A DNA stretch of 64,000 nucleotides from Anianabacter salinae. GTDB lineage: Bacteria > Pseudomonadota > Alphaproteobacteria > Rhodobacterales > Rhodobacteraceae. Under the pieces are notes generated by a model. The model was given only the letters and a program-made list of their open reading frames with translations, did not search any database and was not told where the DNA came from. The DNA lies in assembly GCF_019061145.1 (NCBI RefSeq), contig NZ_JAHQZS010000006.1:62001-126000 (forward strand), read 5' to 3'. Made by a program: the position numbers and the translations under genes. Below are positions 1 through 9,539 of the stretch, piece after piece (position 1 is the stretch's first letter; each line of letters starts with the position of its first letter).

Positions 1-62
1 AGCAACCAGGTCCGGCTTGACAGCAGATGGTAAGGCAGGGGGGCCAGTCCGGCGCCGGGCGC

Positions 63-3000
63 ATGCGTCTCGCCCGTGCGCGCCGTGCGCTTCACCTTCT
101 GGTCGCGGTCCTGTGCCTTGCCCTTCCGGGTGCGGCCACGGCCCAGCCGGTCGGCGCGCCGTTCAGCACACCGGGACAGAACACCGGCGTCAGCTTTGCA
201 CAGCGGACCGGCCCCGGCATCGTCCTTGCCCCCAGCGACAACGACGCGGTCACGATCTTTGCCTGCGCGGCGGACCGCGTTCAGGCGGATGGCACCTGCG
301 CGCCCGAGCCTGATGGCCAACCGGGCGATGTCGCTGGCGGCACCCCCCCTGCAGGCGGCGGTGGCGGACCCGGGGGCAGAGCGCCCGGACCGACCGGCAC
401 GTCAGCGCCTCCGGGTGTCCAGGTGCCCGTTCGTGTCTCGCTTGCGCCGGACGCTGTGCGTTCCGGCATCCAGCGTGTCGATTACGGGACCGAGGTGTTT
501 TCGGCCAGCGGCGGGGCGGCCCCTTATCGTTTCACGCTCGGCGGCGGACAGCTTCCCGGCGGTCTGAGCCTGTCGGATGACGGCGCATTGCGCGGCATCC
601 CGGTCGTCGAAGGCGTGTTCGAGTTCACCGTGAAGGCCGCTGACGCCAACGGCGTCGTCGGCGAAAAGGCATTCCGTATCTCGATCGTGGCTCCGGGCAT
701 CATCAAGGCACCGCCCGCCATCGATCAGGTGACGATCACCTCCTGCCCCGAGGGGCAGATCCGCGCGGATGGAAGCTGCGGACCCGACGATATCGCCTCC
801 GGCGGTCCCGCGCCGACCGGCGGCGGAGGCGAGGCACCGCCCACAGGCAGCGGCACACCGGCAACGCCCGGCATCCCGCCTGTCGCAACCGCCGACCCCG
901 CGCCCCAGCCGCCGCAAATCCTGATCGTTCTTACCCCGCGCAGCCTGCGCGACGGACGCCAGCGCATCGACTATGGCCGCGAGGTGCTGGCAGCGTCCGG
1001 CGGCACCGGACCGTACAGTTTCGCCGTCTCGCAAGGCGGTCTGCCCACGGGCCTGACCCTGACGCCCGATGGCGCGCTGTCGGGGACACCCCTGGCGGAC
1101 GGCAAGTTCGGCTTCACGGTCGCCGCGCGCGATGCCCAGGGCAACATCGGGCAGCAACCCTACACCGTCGCGATCATCCCCCCGGGCGGCGTCAAGGCTC
1201 CGCCCGCAGGCGACACCATCGTCATTGGCCCGCCGCCAGAGCCGGAACCGGAGCCTGTTCCGTTGGAGCCGCTCGCGCTGGCCCCCGATACGCTTCCGCG
1301 CGGGACAACCGGCACGGCATATGGCCCGCGCGAGGTTCTCCTCAGCGGCGGCACGCCGCCCTACACCACCGTCGGAATTCCGGCACTCCCTCCGGGACTG
1401 ATCGTCACGGCGCTGGACGCCGGTGCGGGGGTTCGTATCGACGGCACACCGCTACAGGCCGGGGCCTTCGAGGGGGCGCTTGTCATCAGCGCGGTGGACG
1501 CGCGCGGCGTATCCGTCACGACCGTCTACCGCATCGACATCGACGATCCGCTGTCGATCCTTCCCGAAGGATTGCCGACCGGAACGGCGGGCGTGCCCTA
1601 TGGGCCGGTCGACGTCATCGTCGGGGGCGGCGTTCCGCCTTACACCAGCTTTGCCTCGCAGGCCTTGCCGCAGGGGATGACCGTCAGCGATCTTGGGCAG
1701 GGACGCGGCGTGCGCCTGCAGGGCACACCGGGCGCGGCGACGCGCATCGACAATGCGCTGGTCTTGAACGCGGTCGACGCGTCCGGGGCTGCCATCACCA
1801 TGGGATATGCCCTCGAGATCGTCGAAGCGGCTTGCCCCGACCCGACGATGTACCGCTTTGCGGGCCTGTGCACCTGCCGCGAAGGGATGCTCAACATCGG
1901 CGGCACCTGCACCGCGCCGGTCGAGTTGATGCCGCCATCCCTGGCCGACGGCACCAAGAACACGCCCTACCCACCGGTGCAGCTGATCGCCAGCGGCGCG
2001 GGGCCGTACAGCTTCACGCTTGCGCCCGGGCGCGGCACGCTTCCCGGCGGCATGACCCTTCTGCCGAACGGCATCCTTGCCGGAACACCGTCGAGCGCGG
2101 GACAAAGCGGCTTCACCGTCGAAGTGCGGCGCGGCGACCAGCTGCTTCTGGCGCAGGACTATGTGCTGGCCGTGGCCGATGTGCGCATCGACGTCTCGCC
2201 GTCCGAACTTCCGGGCGGCAATGTCGCGGTGCCCTACACCTACGAGCTGTCCGCGAACGGCGGACGCGCGCCCTACAGTTTCAGCTTCTCGGGCACGGCG
2301 CCCGGCTGGCTGACCCTTACAGGCGCGGGCCTGCTGTCCGGCGTGCCGGAAACCCAAGGGACCGTGCCGCTGGCCGTGATTGCGCGCGATGCCAATGGCA
2401 ACCTTTCACAGGAAAAGCGCTATTCGATCAATGTCGAGGCGGCGCTTTGCCCGTATGCCGGGATGACCGCTTCGCTCAGCCCCGGCAGCGGCAGCAGCTG
2501 CGTGTGCAAGCCGACGCTGTATCCCTTTGCCTCCGGCAATGGCTGCGGACCCTGCGCGGATGGCCAGAAGCCCTTTGGCGGCACTTGTCCGCCTGCGCTT
2601 GGCCCGGTCACACCCCCACCGCAGGTCACAACACGGGACACCTGCACGGGCGGCATGGTGCTGGGCAACAACGGCGTCTGCGGGTGCCCTGCAAGCAAGC
2701 CGCGCGTCGTGAACGGCGTCTGCCAGGCGGCCCCGGTCGCACCGCCGCCACCCACGGTGCAAAAGCCCACCGCGCCGGCGCCCACCCCAGCGTCGGGCTG
2801 CCGGGCGGGCGATGCCCAGTTCGCAAGCGAGGCGGCCCTGCGATCCCATCTGCAGTCGCTTGGTGGCGGAGAGGGTTACATCATGACCAGCAACGGCAAC
2901 CGCATCTTCTGCGGCCCGGCTGGCCGTGCACAGGCGCCCGCGCCGCAACCACAGCCACAACCGCCGACACGTCCTGCACCGCCGCCCCAGCAGGGACCGA

Positions 3001-3254
3001 CCTGCAACGCCAACGCCGTGGCTTTCGCCTGTTCCCTGCTCGGCCTCGGCTTTGACTCCTACGCCTGCGACTGCGCCGGGCCGGTCTACACGCCGGAACC
3101 GGACTACCCGGACGAGGACGACTTTGGAGGTGATGACTACGACGAGGACTATGGCGACACCTATGACGAGCCGCAAAGCTGCGAGGCGTCCTGCGCCGAA
3201 GGTCGCGATGTCGGGTCGAATGGCTATTACGCCTGTATCGAGAACAACTGCTAG
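63..3254 (+). CDS. Secreted protein with six putative-Ig (He_PIG-like) repeats and a Cys-rich C-terminus
   Basis: Predicted exported protein of 1063 residues. I chose the ATG at 63 because it begins a clean signal peptide (basic start MRLARARR, hydrophobic LLVAVLCLALPG, cleavage near ATAQ). An in-frame ATG at 27 would add 12 residues before it, and neither start has a strong ribosome site. Six repeats recur at roughly residues 140-200, 298-360, 416-486, 510-576, 634-690 and 722-783. Each carries the pattern YG/YxP...SGG..PY.F...LP.GL....G.L.GTP...G...F.V...D..G, typical of cadherin/Ig-like He_PIG modules. Pro/Gly-rich linkers separate them. The C-terminal third is rich in Cys pairs (CxC, CxxC) and Pro, and it ends with an Asp/Glu/Tyr-rich stretch. 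The family suggests adhesion or a structural role at the surface; the specific function is unknown. Two further periplasmic protein genes follow on the same strand. Confidence 0.8.
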   Translation: MRLARARRALHLLVAVLCLALPGAATAQPVGAPFSTPGQNTGVSFAQRTGPGIVLAPSDNDAVTIFACAADRVQADGTCAPEPDGQPGDVAGGTPPAGGGGGPGGRAPGPTGTSAPPGVQVPVRVSLAPDAVRSGIQRVDYGTEVFSASGGAAPYRFTLGGGQLPGGLSLSDDGALRGIPVVEGVFEFTVKAADANGVVGEKAFRISIVAPGIIKAPPAIDQVTITSCPEGQIRADGSCGPDDIASGGPAPTGGGGEAPPTGSGTPATPGIPPVATADPAPQPPQILIVLTPRSLRDGRQRIDYGREVLAASGGTGPYSFAVSQGGLPTGLTLTPDGALSGTPLADGKFGFTVAARDAQGNIGQQPYTVAIIPPGGVKAPPAGDTIVIGPPPEPEPEPVPLEPLALAPDTLPRGTTGTAYGPREVLLSGGTPPYTTVGIPALPPGLIVTALDAGAGVRIDGTPLQAGAFEGALVISAVDARGVSVTTVYRIDIDDPLSILPEGLPTGTAGVPYGPVDVIVGGGVPPYTSFASQALPQGMTVSDLGQGRGVRLQGTPGAATRIDNALVLNAVDASGAAITMGYALEIVEAACPDPTMYRFAGLCTCREGMLNIGGTCTAPVELMPPSLADGTKNTPYPPVQLIASGAGPYSFTLAPGRGTLPGGMTLLPNGILAGTPSSAGQSGFTVEVRRGDQLLLAQDYVLAVADVRIDVSPSELPGGNVAVPYTYELSANGGRAPYSFSFSGTAPGWLTLTGAGLLSGVPETQGTVPLAVIARDANGNLSQEKRYSINVEAALCPYAGMTASLSPGSGSSCVCKPTLYPFASGNGCGPCADGQKPFGGTCPPALGPVTPPPQVTTRDTCTGGMVLGNNGVCGCPASKPRVVNGVCQAAPVAPPPPTVQKPTAPAPTPASGCRAGDAQFASEAALRSHLQSLGGGEGYIMTSNGNRIFCGPAGRAQAPAPQPQPQPPTRPAPPPQQGPTCNANAVAFACSLLGLGFDSYACDCAGPVYTPEPDYPDEDDFGGDDYDEDYGDTYDEPQSCEASCAEGRDVGSNGYYACIENNC

Positions 3255-3308
3255 CGCCCCTGCTGCGGGACCGCTGCCGTGGTCTCGCCTCTTGCCGAAA
3301 GGAAGAAC

Positions 3309-4019
3309 ATGAAACGTCTTAATGCGACCGGACTGATGGCCCTCGCCCTGCTTTTTGCCGCTCCATTTGCGGCACCGACAGCGCAGGCCCAGACCCTGTG
3401 CACGCCCTATAGCGTCAACGTTCCGATCCTGCAGGTGTTGCGTGATCCCGATGCGCCGGGGGACTATGTCTCGATCCTTCAGCAAGGCGACATCGCGTGC
3501 ATTTCGAACGATGCCAAGGTCGGGCCTCAGCAGCTTGGCCTTGTGGTCAACAAGACCGAGGCAGATGGCACGGTGGTCGATGTCGGCGGCTGGGCCAGCA
3601 CCATCTTCATGACCGCTCAGGCCGGGGCCGTCGCTGCCGCCGCGCCTGCTCCGACTGCGGCTGCGCCCGCAGCAGCCCCTGCCGCAGCGCCCGCCTCGAT
3701 GGCCGAACCTGCCCCCGAACTGACCGAAGAGGACATCCTGCGCTTTGACCAGCCGGTGCCCTACGGCGCGCCGCAAGTGCGCGGCAAGACGCTTGCCGAA
3801 CTCATCGAGGGAACCCCGATGTTCCCGCCGATCGAGGGGCTGCCGGAAGAGCTGTGGAAGAAGACCTGCACCAACTGTCACGAATGGAACGCGCAGCGCC
3901 TGTGCGAGCAAGGGCAATCCTACCTGCCGCGCGCTGCCGCGATCTTCCGTCACCAGCACCCCTATGGCGGCGCCTACAAGCTGTCGCTGATGCGCTGGGC
4001 CAAGACCGGATGCCAGTGA
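3309..4019 (+). CDS. Periplasmic protein with a single CxxCH (c-type heme-like) motif
   Basis: 236 residues from the ATG at 3309, preceded by GAAAGGAAG; a longer in-frame start at 3279 lacks a ribosome site. A signal peptide (MKRLNATGLMALALLFAAPFA, cleavage near AQA) leads to a small domain (about residues 30-100) that resembles a bacterial SH3-like fold. An Ala/Pro-rich linker follows, then a C-terminal domain with CTNCH at residues 187-191, the motif for covalent heme attachment. No obvious downstream Met ligand is in the expected context, so true cytochrome function is an inference. The gene lies between an Ig-repeat protein and a YceI-OmpA fusion on the same strand, suggesting a shared envelope role. 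I do not recognise a named family. Confidence 0.7.
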   Translation: MKRLNATGLMALALLFAAPFAAPTAQAQTLCTPYSVNVPILQVLRDPDAPGDYVSILQQGDIACISNDAKVGPQQLGLVVNKTEADGTVVDVGGWASTIFMTAQAGAVAAAAPAPTAAAPAAAPAAAPASMAEPAPELTEEDILRFDQPVPYGAPQVRGKTLAELIEGTPMFPPIEGLPEELWKKTCTNCHEWNAQRLCEQGQSYLPRAAAIFRHQHPYGGAYKLSLMRWAKTGCQ

Positions 4020-4060
4020 TCACGCCCCCGCGCGCCACACCCATGCAAGGACGCCAAGCC

Positions 4061-5257
4061 ATGACCTCTTTCCGTTCGCTCAGCCTGATGGCTGGTCTCC
4101 TCGTTGTCGGAGCTGCCGCCCCGGCACTTGCGGGCAACCGTGAGGATTGCCTTCAGGACGCGGACCAGGCTCTCGCCGCACGAGCCTGTCCGCTGTATCA
4201 GGCCGAACTTGCCGGAACAGCGCCTGCCACCGCCGAGGCCGCGCCCGCTGCATCCGCCGAAACTCCGGCGGGCGACGCAATGTTGGCAAGTGCCTGGCTT
4301 CTCAACCCTGCAGCGTCGCAGATCAGTCTTTCCACCACCAAGAATGAAACCGTGACCGAGTCCCACGTGTTCACGACGCTCGACGGCAACGTGCAGCCCG
4401 ACGGGTCGGCCATCGTGACGATCGACCTGAACTCGCTCGACACCAGCGTCGATATCCGCAACGTGCGGATGCGGTTCCTGTTCTTCGAGACGTTCAAGTT
4501 CCCCGTTGCCACCCTGACCACGCAGCTTGACCCGGCCGTCTTCGGCGCCATGGCCGTCGGCGACACCATCGACACGGCGCTGCCGATCACGCTTGACCTG
4601 CACGGCGTCACGCGAGAGCTGTCGGTCAATGCCGTCGCGGTGCGCATGTCGGATACAGTGGTGCGCGTCGTCTCTGCCGAACCTGTCGAAGTTATGGCCG
4701 CCGACCATGACCTGACGGACGGCGTGGCACGCCTTGCAGAGGCCGCAGACGATATCGCCATCAAGCCCTCCGCCATGGTGTCGTTTGACCTCAGCTTCGA
4801 GGGCGGCGAGGCGACGCCAGAGCTTCTTGCCGCGCGCGCAGCAACCGAGACATCCGCGCTCGAAGAAAGCACGCGTGCCCTCAGCACCGAGGAATGCGAC
4901 AACCGGATGGCGGTGATCTCGAGCACGCGGGCGATCTACTTCGCCTCCGGCAGCGCGCGGATCGACGAACAGGAAAGCGCGCCGGTACTCGACGAGGTGG
5001 CGCAATTCTTCAACCGCTGCGCCGGCACGACGATGCAGATCGAAGGCCACACCGATTCCGACGGGGGCGAAGGCTACAACCGCAGCCTCTCTGAGCAGCG
5101 CGCTGCAGCAGTCTTGCAGGCGCTCCTGTCGCGCGACGTCGACGCAGCACGACTGCGCGCTGCGGGCTTCGGGGAAAGCCAACCCGTGGCCGACAACACC
5201 ACGCAGGACGGACGCGCGAAGAACCGGCGTATCGAGTTCAGACGCGGCGGTGCATGA
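4061..5257 (+). CDS. YceI-like domain fused to an OmpA peptidoglycan-binding domain
   Basis: 398 residues from the ATG at 4061, preceded by AAGGA at good spacing; it begins MTSFRSLSLMAGLLVVGAA, a signal peptide. Residues about 80-250 look like a YceI domain, a lipocalin-like periplasmic fold that binds isoprenoid or other amphiphilic ligands: strands such as HVFTTLDGNV and the core LDLHGVTRELSV are visible. Residues about 285-398 form an OmpA_C domain (IYFASGSARID, IEGHTDSDGG, NRSLSEQRAAAV, GFGESQPVADN, KNRRIEF), which anchors proteins to peptidoglycan. The fusion therefore probably tethers a ligand-binding barrel at the cell wall. A small hairpin (GCCCGC...GCGGGC, 5266-5282) follows the stop, without a T-run. 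Confidence 0.85.
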   Translation: MTSFRSLSLMAGLLVVGAAAPALAGNREDCLQDADQALAARACPLYQAELAGTAPATAEAAPAASAETPAGDAMLASAWLLNPAASQISLSTTKNETVTESHVFTTLDGNVQPDGSAIVTIDLNSLDTSVDIRNVRMRFLFFETFKFPVATLTTQLDPAVFGAMAVGDTIDTALPITLDLHGVTRELSVNAVAVRMSDTVVRVVSAEPVEVMAADHDLTDGVARLAEAADDIAIKPSAMVSFDLSFEGGEATPELLAARAATETSALEESTRALSTEECDNRMAVISSTRAIYFASGSARIDEQESAPVLDEVAQFFNRCAGTTMQIEGHTDSDGGEGYNRSLSEQRAAAVLQALLSRDVDAARLRAAGFGESQPVADNTTQDGRAKNRRIEFRRGGA

Positions 5258-5376
5258 GGCCATATGCCCGCCATGTGCGGGCCTGTGCCACCGAATCTCG
5301 CAACTCCGCGCCGCCTGATGGAGGCGCGGACGATCATGGGCGCGAGTTCGCTCTTTGCCGGGGGTCAGGACGCTAT

Positions 5377-6168
5377 CTAGCGCCCGCCCCCTGCCCTTGC
5401 CTCAACCCGAACGATCTGTTCCACGAACTGTGCTTCGTCAGGGGTTTCCATGAAGGGGACATCCGCCGCATCACGGCCCACGCCGATCACCGCGATTTCG
5501 TCGGCCGAACACATGCCCGTGGGGTCGACAATATGCCAGGCACCATCCAGCCATACTTCTACGACGGCATGGAAATCAGGCGGCGTCACCGAAGCGCCGT
5601 ATGCCGAGACGTAGCGCGCGGGGATTTGCGAGGCTCGGGCCAGTCCACACATCATGTGCGCGTAGTCCCGGCACACCCCCTTGCGCGTCGCGAACGTATC
5701 GAGAAGGGACGTGGCGCCATCCGAGTGTCCTGGGACATACTCCAACTCGGCGGCGATCCAGTCCAGGATCGCCAGAATTTTCGATCCCCCAGAAAGATGG
5801 CCGAAGCGGCGGTCGGCAAAGATCTCAAGCTGGTCGGACTGGCAATAGCGCGACGGCCGGAGGTATGAAAACGCCTCTCCCGGCAAATCATCCAGCGGCA
5901 CTGCGTCGAGACAATCCAGCCGAGCCGGAGCGCGAGACACCCGCGCGTGCGCCTGGTAGCGCAAGATCAGGTGTTCGCCTCGAATGCGGACCCACTTGCG
6001 CCTTCCGACACCACCTTCGCCCTCAAGATCATGAAGCACCGCGTCCTCGATCTCGATGCGGTCCTCGAACACGCTCTGGCCATCATACTGCGCCGCTTCA
6101 AAGGCGAGCAACGCCAGCCTCTTGGCGCCAAGCCTGTAGGTCATTGATACGTCGATATTCAGGTTCAT
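5377..6168 (-). CDS. Transglutaminase-like cysteine peptidase family protein
   Basis: 263 residues. The N-terminal half (beta-rich, residues 1-120) resembles the bacterial transglutaminase N-terminal region, and the C-terminal half carries the transglutaminase core. Catalytic Cys is in GVCRDYAHM, His in DFHAVVEVWL and Asp in HIVDPTG, giving the Cys-His-Asp triad. There is no signal peptide, so the protein is predicted cytoplasmic. It is transcribed toward the OmpA-fusion gene (convergent, about 120 bp apart) and stands alone on its strand. Family members are often linked to peptide or protein crosslinking or hydrolysis; the substrate here is unknown. Confidence 0.85.
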   Translation of the reverse strand: MNLNIDVSMTYRLGAKRLALLAFEAAQYDGQSVFEDRIEIEDAVLHDLEGEGGVGRRKWVRIRGEHLILRYQAHARVSRAPARLDCLDAVPLDDLPGEAFSYLRPSRYCQSDQLEIFADRRFGHLSGGSKILAILDWIAAELEYVPGHSDGATSLLDTFATRKGVCRDYAHMMCGLARASQIPARYVSAYGASVTPPDFHAVVEVWLDGAWHIVDPTGMCSADEIAVIGVGRDAADVPFMETPDEAQFVEQIVRVEARAGGGR

Positions 6169-6405
6169 TGTCGCCCCGGCTACACCCTGGTTCGAGCGCT
6201 AGTGGAAATACCGAGGGACGTCAAAGGAACGTCTGTAGGGAATGAGGCCAGCTTCGGATTGTGAACGTGACATGGCCCGCGACAGGCAGATCAGGGAGCC
6301 AATCCTTGTCGCAGCCCCGTGACCAGCACCAACGCTCCCCGGATTTGTCCAGACAGCGCCTTCTAAAGACGCAGGCGAGGCTGCTGTTACCCCTTAGGCT
6401 GCGCG

Positions 6406-7563
6406 TCACCGCACATGGGCAAGCACGTCATAGTCATAAAGCGACTTTCGGAACTCGTGGTGGGCCGAGATCTCGGCGTCCCGGACACTCAAGTCAGTGT
6501 AGTGGGAATCATAGCGCATCCCGTTCTTGCGCGCGTTGATCTGCACGTCGGCAACGCGGGCAAGGCGCAGGTCCTGATACCGCGACAAAGACGCTGTAAG
6601 GTCGGACGTTCCTTCGGCCAGGATCGTGGCCAGTGCCATGCCGTCCTCGATCGACTGGTTCGCCCCCTGCCCCAGATGCGGCAGCATCGGATGCGCGGCG
6701 TCTCCCAGAAGGGCAAGGCGGCCCGAGAACCAGCGCGTCAGCGGCTCCCGGTCATAGAGGCCCCAGCGGAAGGTGTGATCGACCTTGGACAAGAGGCCCG
6801 TCAGGCGGTCGTCCCACCCGGCGAACTCGGCGCGAAGCTGGTCGGGATCGCCCGGCGCCGACCAGGATTCGCGCATCTCGGCATCGGCGGGAACGAAGCC
6901 GACAAAGTTGATGATCTCGCCCGCGCGCAGCGGGAACACGAGGAAATGCTTCTTCTCGCCCAGCCACATTTCCCAGCGGTCGGTCGGCCATTCGCTGTGC
7001 CTGGCATGGGGGATGGTGCCGCGATAGGCCACCGATCCCGAGAACACCGGCGTAGAGGGCGGCACGACATGGCGCTGAAGGGTCGAGTGGATGCCGTCCG
7101 CCGCGATCACAAGCTCGGCCTCGGCAACCGCGCCATTCTCGAACCGCACCCGCGCGCTGCCCTCGTCCTGCTCGAACCCGCTGCAGGCATGGCCTGTCCG
7201 CACAAGACCTTCGGGCAGGTTGCGCGCAAGCATGTCCACCAGATCAGCGCGGTGCATGCCGTAGGTCGCGTTCCAGCCCGAGGAATCCGTGGTCTGCACC
7301 CCGGCGATGGGTGTGCCGTCATGCCGGTAATAGCGCGACTGCGTCCCGACGAGGCCGCCCTTGCGGTGCACCTCGTCGCCAAGGCCGATCCGTTGCATCT
7401 GGCGCACGCTGTTGGGGGTCATGAACACGCCCGCGCCGATCTCGCCAAGCGCGGGGGCCTGTTCGTAGACCGACACCTGAAACCCCTTGGACAACAGCGC
7501 GTTGGCGGCGAACAGCCCGCCGATGCCGCCGCCGACGATGGCGATCCGGAAATCCTTGTTCAT
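6406..7563 (-). CDS. FAD-dependent aromatic monooxygenase (salicylate/6-hydroxynicotinate hydroxylase type)
   Basis: 385-residue class A flavoprotein monooxygenase. It has the dinucleotide-binding motif IAIVGGGIGGLFAA at the N-terminus, the DG motif ADGIHS and the GD motif LALLGDAAHPMLPH followed by GQGANQSIEDG. The enzyme would hydroxylate an aromatic acid, possibly with loss of the carboxylate as in salicylate or 6-hydroxynicotinate hydroxylases. It is the last gene of the dioxygenase operon; its ATG overlaps the reductase stop codon (ATGA at 7560-7563), implying translational coupling. A flavin hydroxylase is an extra relative to the classical tph operon, so the ring substrate may pass through two hydroxylations, or this operon may serve a substrate other than terephthalate. 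Confidence 0.85.
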   Translation of the reverse strand: MNKDFRIAIVGGGIGGLFAANALLSKGFQVSVYEQAPALGEIGAGVFMTPNSVRQMQRIGLGDEVHRKGGLVGTQSRYYRHDGTPIAGVQTTDSSGWNATYGMHRADLVDMLARNLPEGLVRTGHACSGFEQDEGSARVRFENGAVAEAELVIAADGIHSTLQRHVVPPSTPVFSGSVAYRGTIPHARHSEWPTDRWEMWLGEKKHFLVFPLRAGEIINFVGFVPADAEMRESWSAPGDPDQLRAEFAGWDDRLTGLLSKVDHTFRWGLYDREPLTRWFSGRLALLGDAAHPMLPHLGQGANQSIEDGMALATILAEGTSDLTASLSRYQDLRLARVADVQINARKNGMRYDSHYTDLSVRDAEISAHHEFRKSLYDYDVLAHVR

Positions 7564-8606
7564 GAACTGTTATCCTCTGATGTTGGCTGCGCGGCCGATG
7601 CGGGCACCGGCTCTTCGGTGGCGAGAAAGGCGTCGGCATGGAATGCGGCAGGATCAAGATTGCCGTCCGAGCAGAATTCGGCTTCGGCGGCGTCGATCAT
7701 CGCCGGGGCGCCGCAGGCATAGACCTCGTGCGCGGACAGATCGGGATGGTCGGCAAGGGCAGCCCGGTGCACAAGCCCCGTGCGCCCGGTCCAGCCTTCG
7801 TCCGGCTCTGACAGGACAGGGGTGAAGGTGAACCAGTCGTGCCGCTTTGCAAGCTCGGTCAGCCGGTCCAGATCATAAAGCCCGTCCCTGTTCCGCGCGC
7901 CCCAGTACAGGTGCAGCGGCCGCCGCGTGTGCTCATCGACCTGCGCCTCGATCACCGACCGGATCGGCGCATATCCCGTCCCGCCCGCAAGCAGGATGGC
8001 GGGCCTTTGCAGGGACCTGTCGACGCCGAAAGTCCCGAACGGCATCTCGACCGTCAACACATCGCCCGTGCCAAGCGCCCCAAGCGCCTGCTGCGAGAAC
8101 CGCCCGCCGTCGATCACCCGGATATGCAACTCGCACCCGTCGTTCTTTCGCGGTGCGTTCGCCATCGAATAGTTGCGGGTCATTCCCTGCCCTAAGGTCA
8201 CGCGCAGATACTGACCCGCCGAGAATGGAACCCGCGTGCCGATGGGAAACCGCAGCGACAGACGCACGACATCGGCCGCAACCAGTTCCTTACGCCGTAT
8301 CCTGGCCGGAACGGTCCTGCGCCGGATCGGATCGACCTTTTCCACCGAGGATGGCGAGATGGTGATGTCCGACTGCGGGCGCGCCTGGCACAGCAGCACA
8401 CCTGTCGCCGGGCCGCTGACATCGCCCTTGCCGCGCACGCCGACATCGCCCGACGTCAAACCGCCCTTGCAGGTGTTGCACACGCCCTTGCGGCAAGAAT
8501 ACGGAAGTGCGAACCCCTGCCGCTCGGCGGCGTCGAGGACCGTTTCACCGGGTTCCACGTCGAACTCGAAATCGGTCTCGGCGATCTGCACGTTATACGC
8601 CATCAA
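7560..8606 (-). CDS. Ring-hydroxylating dioxygenase reductase (2Fe-2S / FAD / NAD), TphA1-like
   Basis: 348 residues. An N-terminal plant-type ferredoxin domain has ligands in LPYSCRKGVCNTCKGG and VLLCQARP (C-x4-C-x2-C...C). A ferredoxin-NADP reductase module follows, with the flavin motif RNYSMAN and the pyridine-nucleotide motif LLAGGTGYAPIRS. This order (ferredoxin first) is that of TphA1 and other single-protein electron donors of Rieske dioxygenases. The start overlaps the end of the PdxA-like gene by 14 bases; a second Met sits one codon on. It would pass electrons from NAD(P)H to the dioxygenase encoded upstream in the same operon. Confidence 0.9.
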   Translation of the reverse strand: MMAYNVQIAETDFEFDVEPGETVLDAAERQGFALPYSCRKGVCNTCKGGLTSGDVGVRGKGDVSGPATGVLLCQARPQSDITISPSSVEKVDPIRRRTVPARIRRKELVAADVVRLSLRFPIGTRVPFSAGQYLRVTLGQGMTRNYSMANAPRKNDGCELHIRVIDGGRFSQQALGALGTGDVLTVEMPFGTFGVDRSLQRPAILLAGGTGYAPIRSVIEAQVDEHTRRPLHLYWGARNRDGLYDLDRLTELAKRHDWFTFTPVLSEPDEGWTGRTGLVHRAALADHPDLSAHEVYACGAPAMIDAAEAEFCSDGNLDPAAFHADAFLATEEPVPASAAQPTSEDNSS

Positions 8607-9534
8607 GCCCCCCTACGATGCGCGCGGCCCGCAGGACCGCCTCTGGAGAAGCGGCGTTCTTTCCCGCGATGTCGAAGGCTGCTCCGTGGCCCACTGACGA
8701 GAACAGCACGTCCGCGCCGAGCGACAGCGCCGAAATGTTGCGCCCGGCCAGCAGCTTGACCGGGATATGCCCCTGATCGTGATACATGGCGACGAAGGCA
8801 TCGAAACCGTCCTGCCCAAGCAGCAGGTCCGCGCCCTCGGGGCCGGTGACGTCCAGCCCCTCGGCTTGCAGCGCCTCGACCGCGGGCTTCACGATCCGCT
8901 CGTCCTGATCGCCGAACAGCCCGCCCTCACCCGCATGGGGATTGAAGCCCATGACCCCGATGCGCGGCCTGTCGATACCCAACCGGCGTAGCCCCTGATG
9001 GACTGTGCGGATCGTGCCGGACACAAGTTCTGGCGTGATCCGGTTCAGCGCGGTCAGGATCGGCTCGTGCAGCGTCACATGCGCCACGCGCAGCCCGCCG
9101 CCGACCAGCATCAGGATGACGCTGTCCGGGTCCTGCCCGCGCAATTCTGCCAGTAGGTTGGGATAGCCGGAAAATGGCCGCCCCGAGGCGTTGATGGCTG
9201 TCTCTGAATGCGGGCACCCCACGATACCCCGCACATTGCCTCGGTCCAGTAGATCAAGCGCCGCCACAAGATACCGTACCGTCGCCTTGCCGGACGCCGC
9301 AGTCGGCTGGCCGGGCTGAAACTCTGCCTCGGGCAGCGCGGCCACGTCGGCAATCTCGATGGCGCCAAGTTCCAGCCCGCACAGATCGGCCGTGCTGCGG
9401 GCGACGTGCCAGTCGCCCACGACAACCGGACGCAGGGCGCCTTCCACTGCAAACGCGACGGCCGCCTTCAGCGCGATCTCGGGGCCGATCCCGTTCGGGT
9501 CGCCCATTGTCACAAGGATTTCAGGGAGCGGCAT
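8593..9534 (-). CDS. PdxA-family dehydrogenase, probably a cis-dihydrodiol carboxylate dehydrogenase (TphB-like)
   Basis: 313 residues of the PdxA (4-hydroxythreonine-4-phosphate dehydrogenase) family. Three metal-binding histidines are in place, in HVTLHEP, FNPHAGEGG and MYHDQGHIP. The N-terminus PEILVTMGDPNGIGPEIALKA is typical of the family. Its position between the dioxygenase small subunit (5 bp upstream) and the reductase matches tphB, whose product oxidises and decarboxylates the terephthalate cis-dihydrodiol to protocatechuate. Vitamin B6 synthesis is therefore the less likely role here, although sequence alone does not exclude it. Confidence 0.8.
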   Translation of the reverse strand: MPLPEILVTMGDPNGIGPEIALKAAVAFAVEGALRPVVVGDWHVARSTADLCGLELGAIEIADVAALPEAEFQPGQPTAASGKATVRYLVAALDLLDRGNVRGIVGCPHSETAINASGRPFSGYPNLLAELRGQDPDSVILMLVGGGLRVAHVTLHEPILTALNRITPELVSGTIRTVHQGLRRLGIDRPRIGVMGFNPHAGEGGLFGDQDERIVKPAVEALQAEGLDVTGPEGADLLLGQDGFDAFVAMYHDQGHIPVKLLAGRNISALSLGADVLFSSVGHGAAFDIAGKNAASPEAVLRAARIVGGLDGV

Positions 9535-9539
9535 GGCGG

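Noticed and set aside
5266-5282. Terminator after the YceI-OmpA gene
   Set aside because: The stem is only 6 bp and no T-run follows; recorded in the gene entry but not called.
8593-9534. Housekeeping pdxA for vitamin B6
   Set aside because: Family residues fit, but its place inside a dioxygenase operon in tph order makes a dihydrodiol dehydrogenase the better reading.
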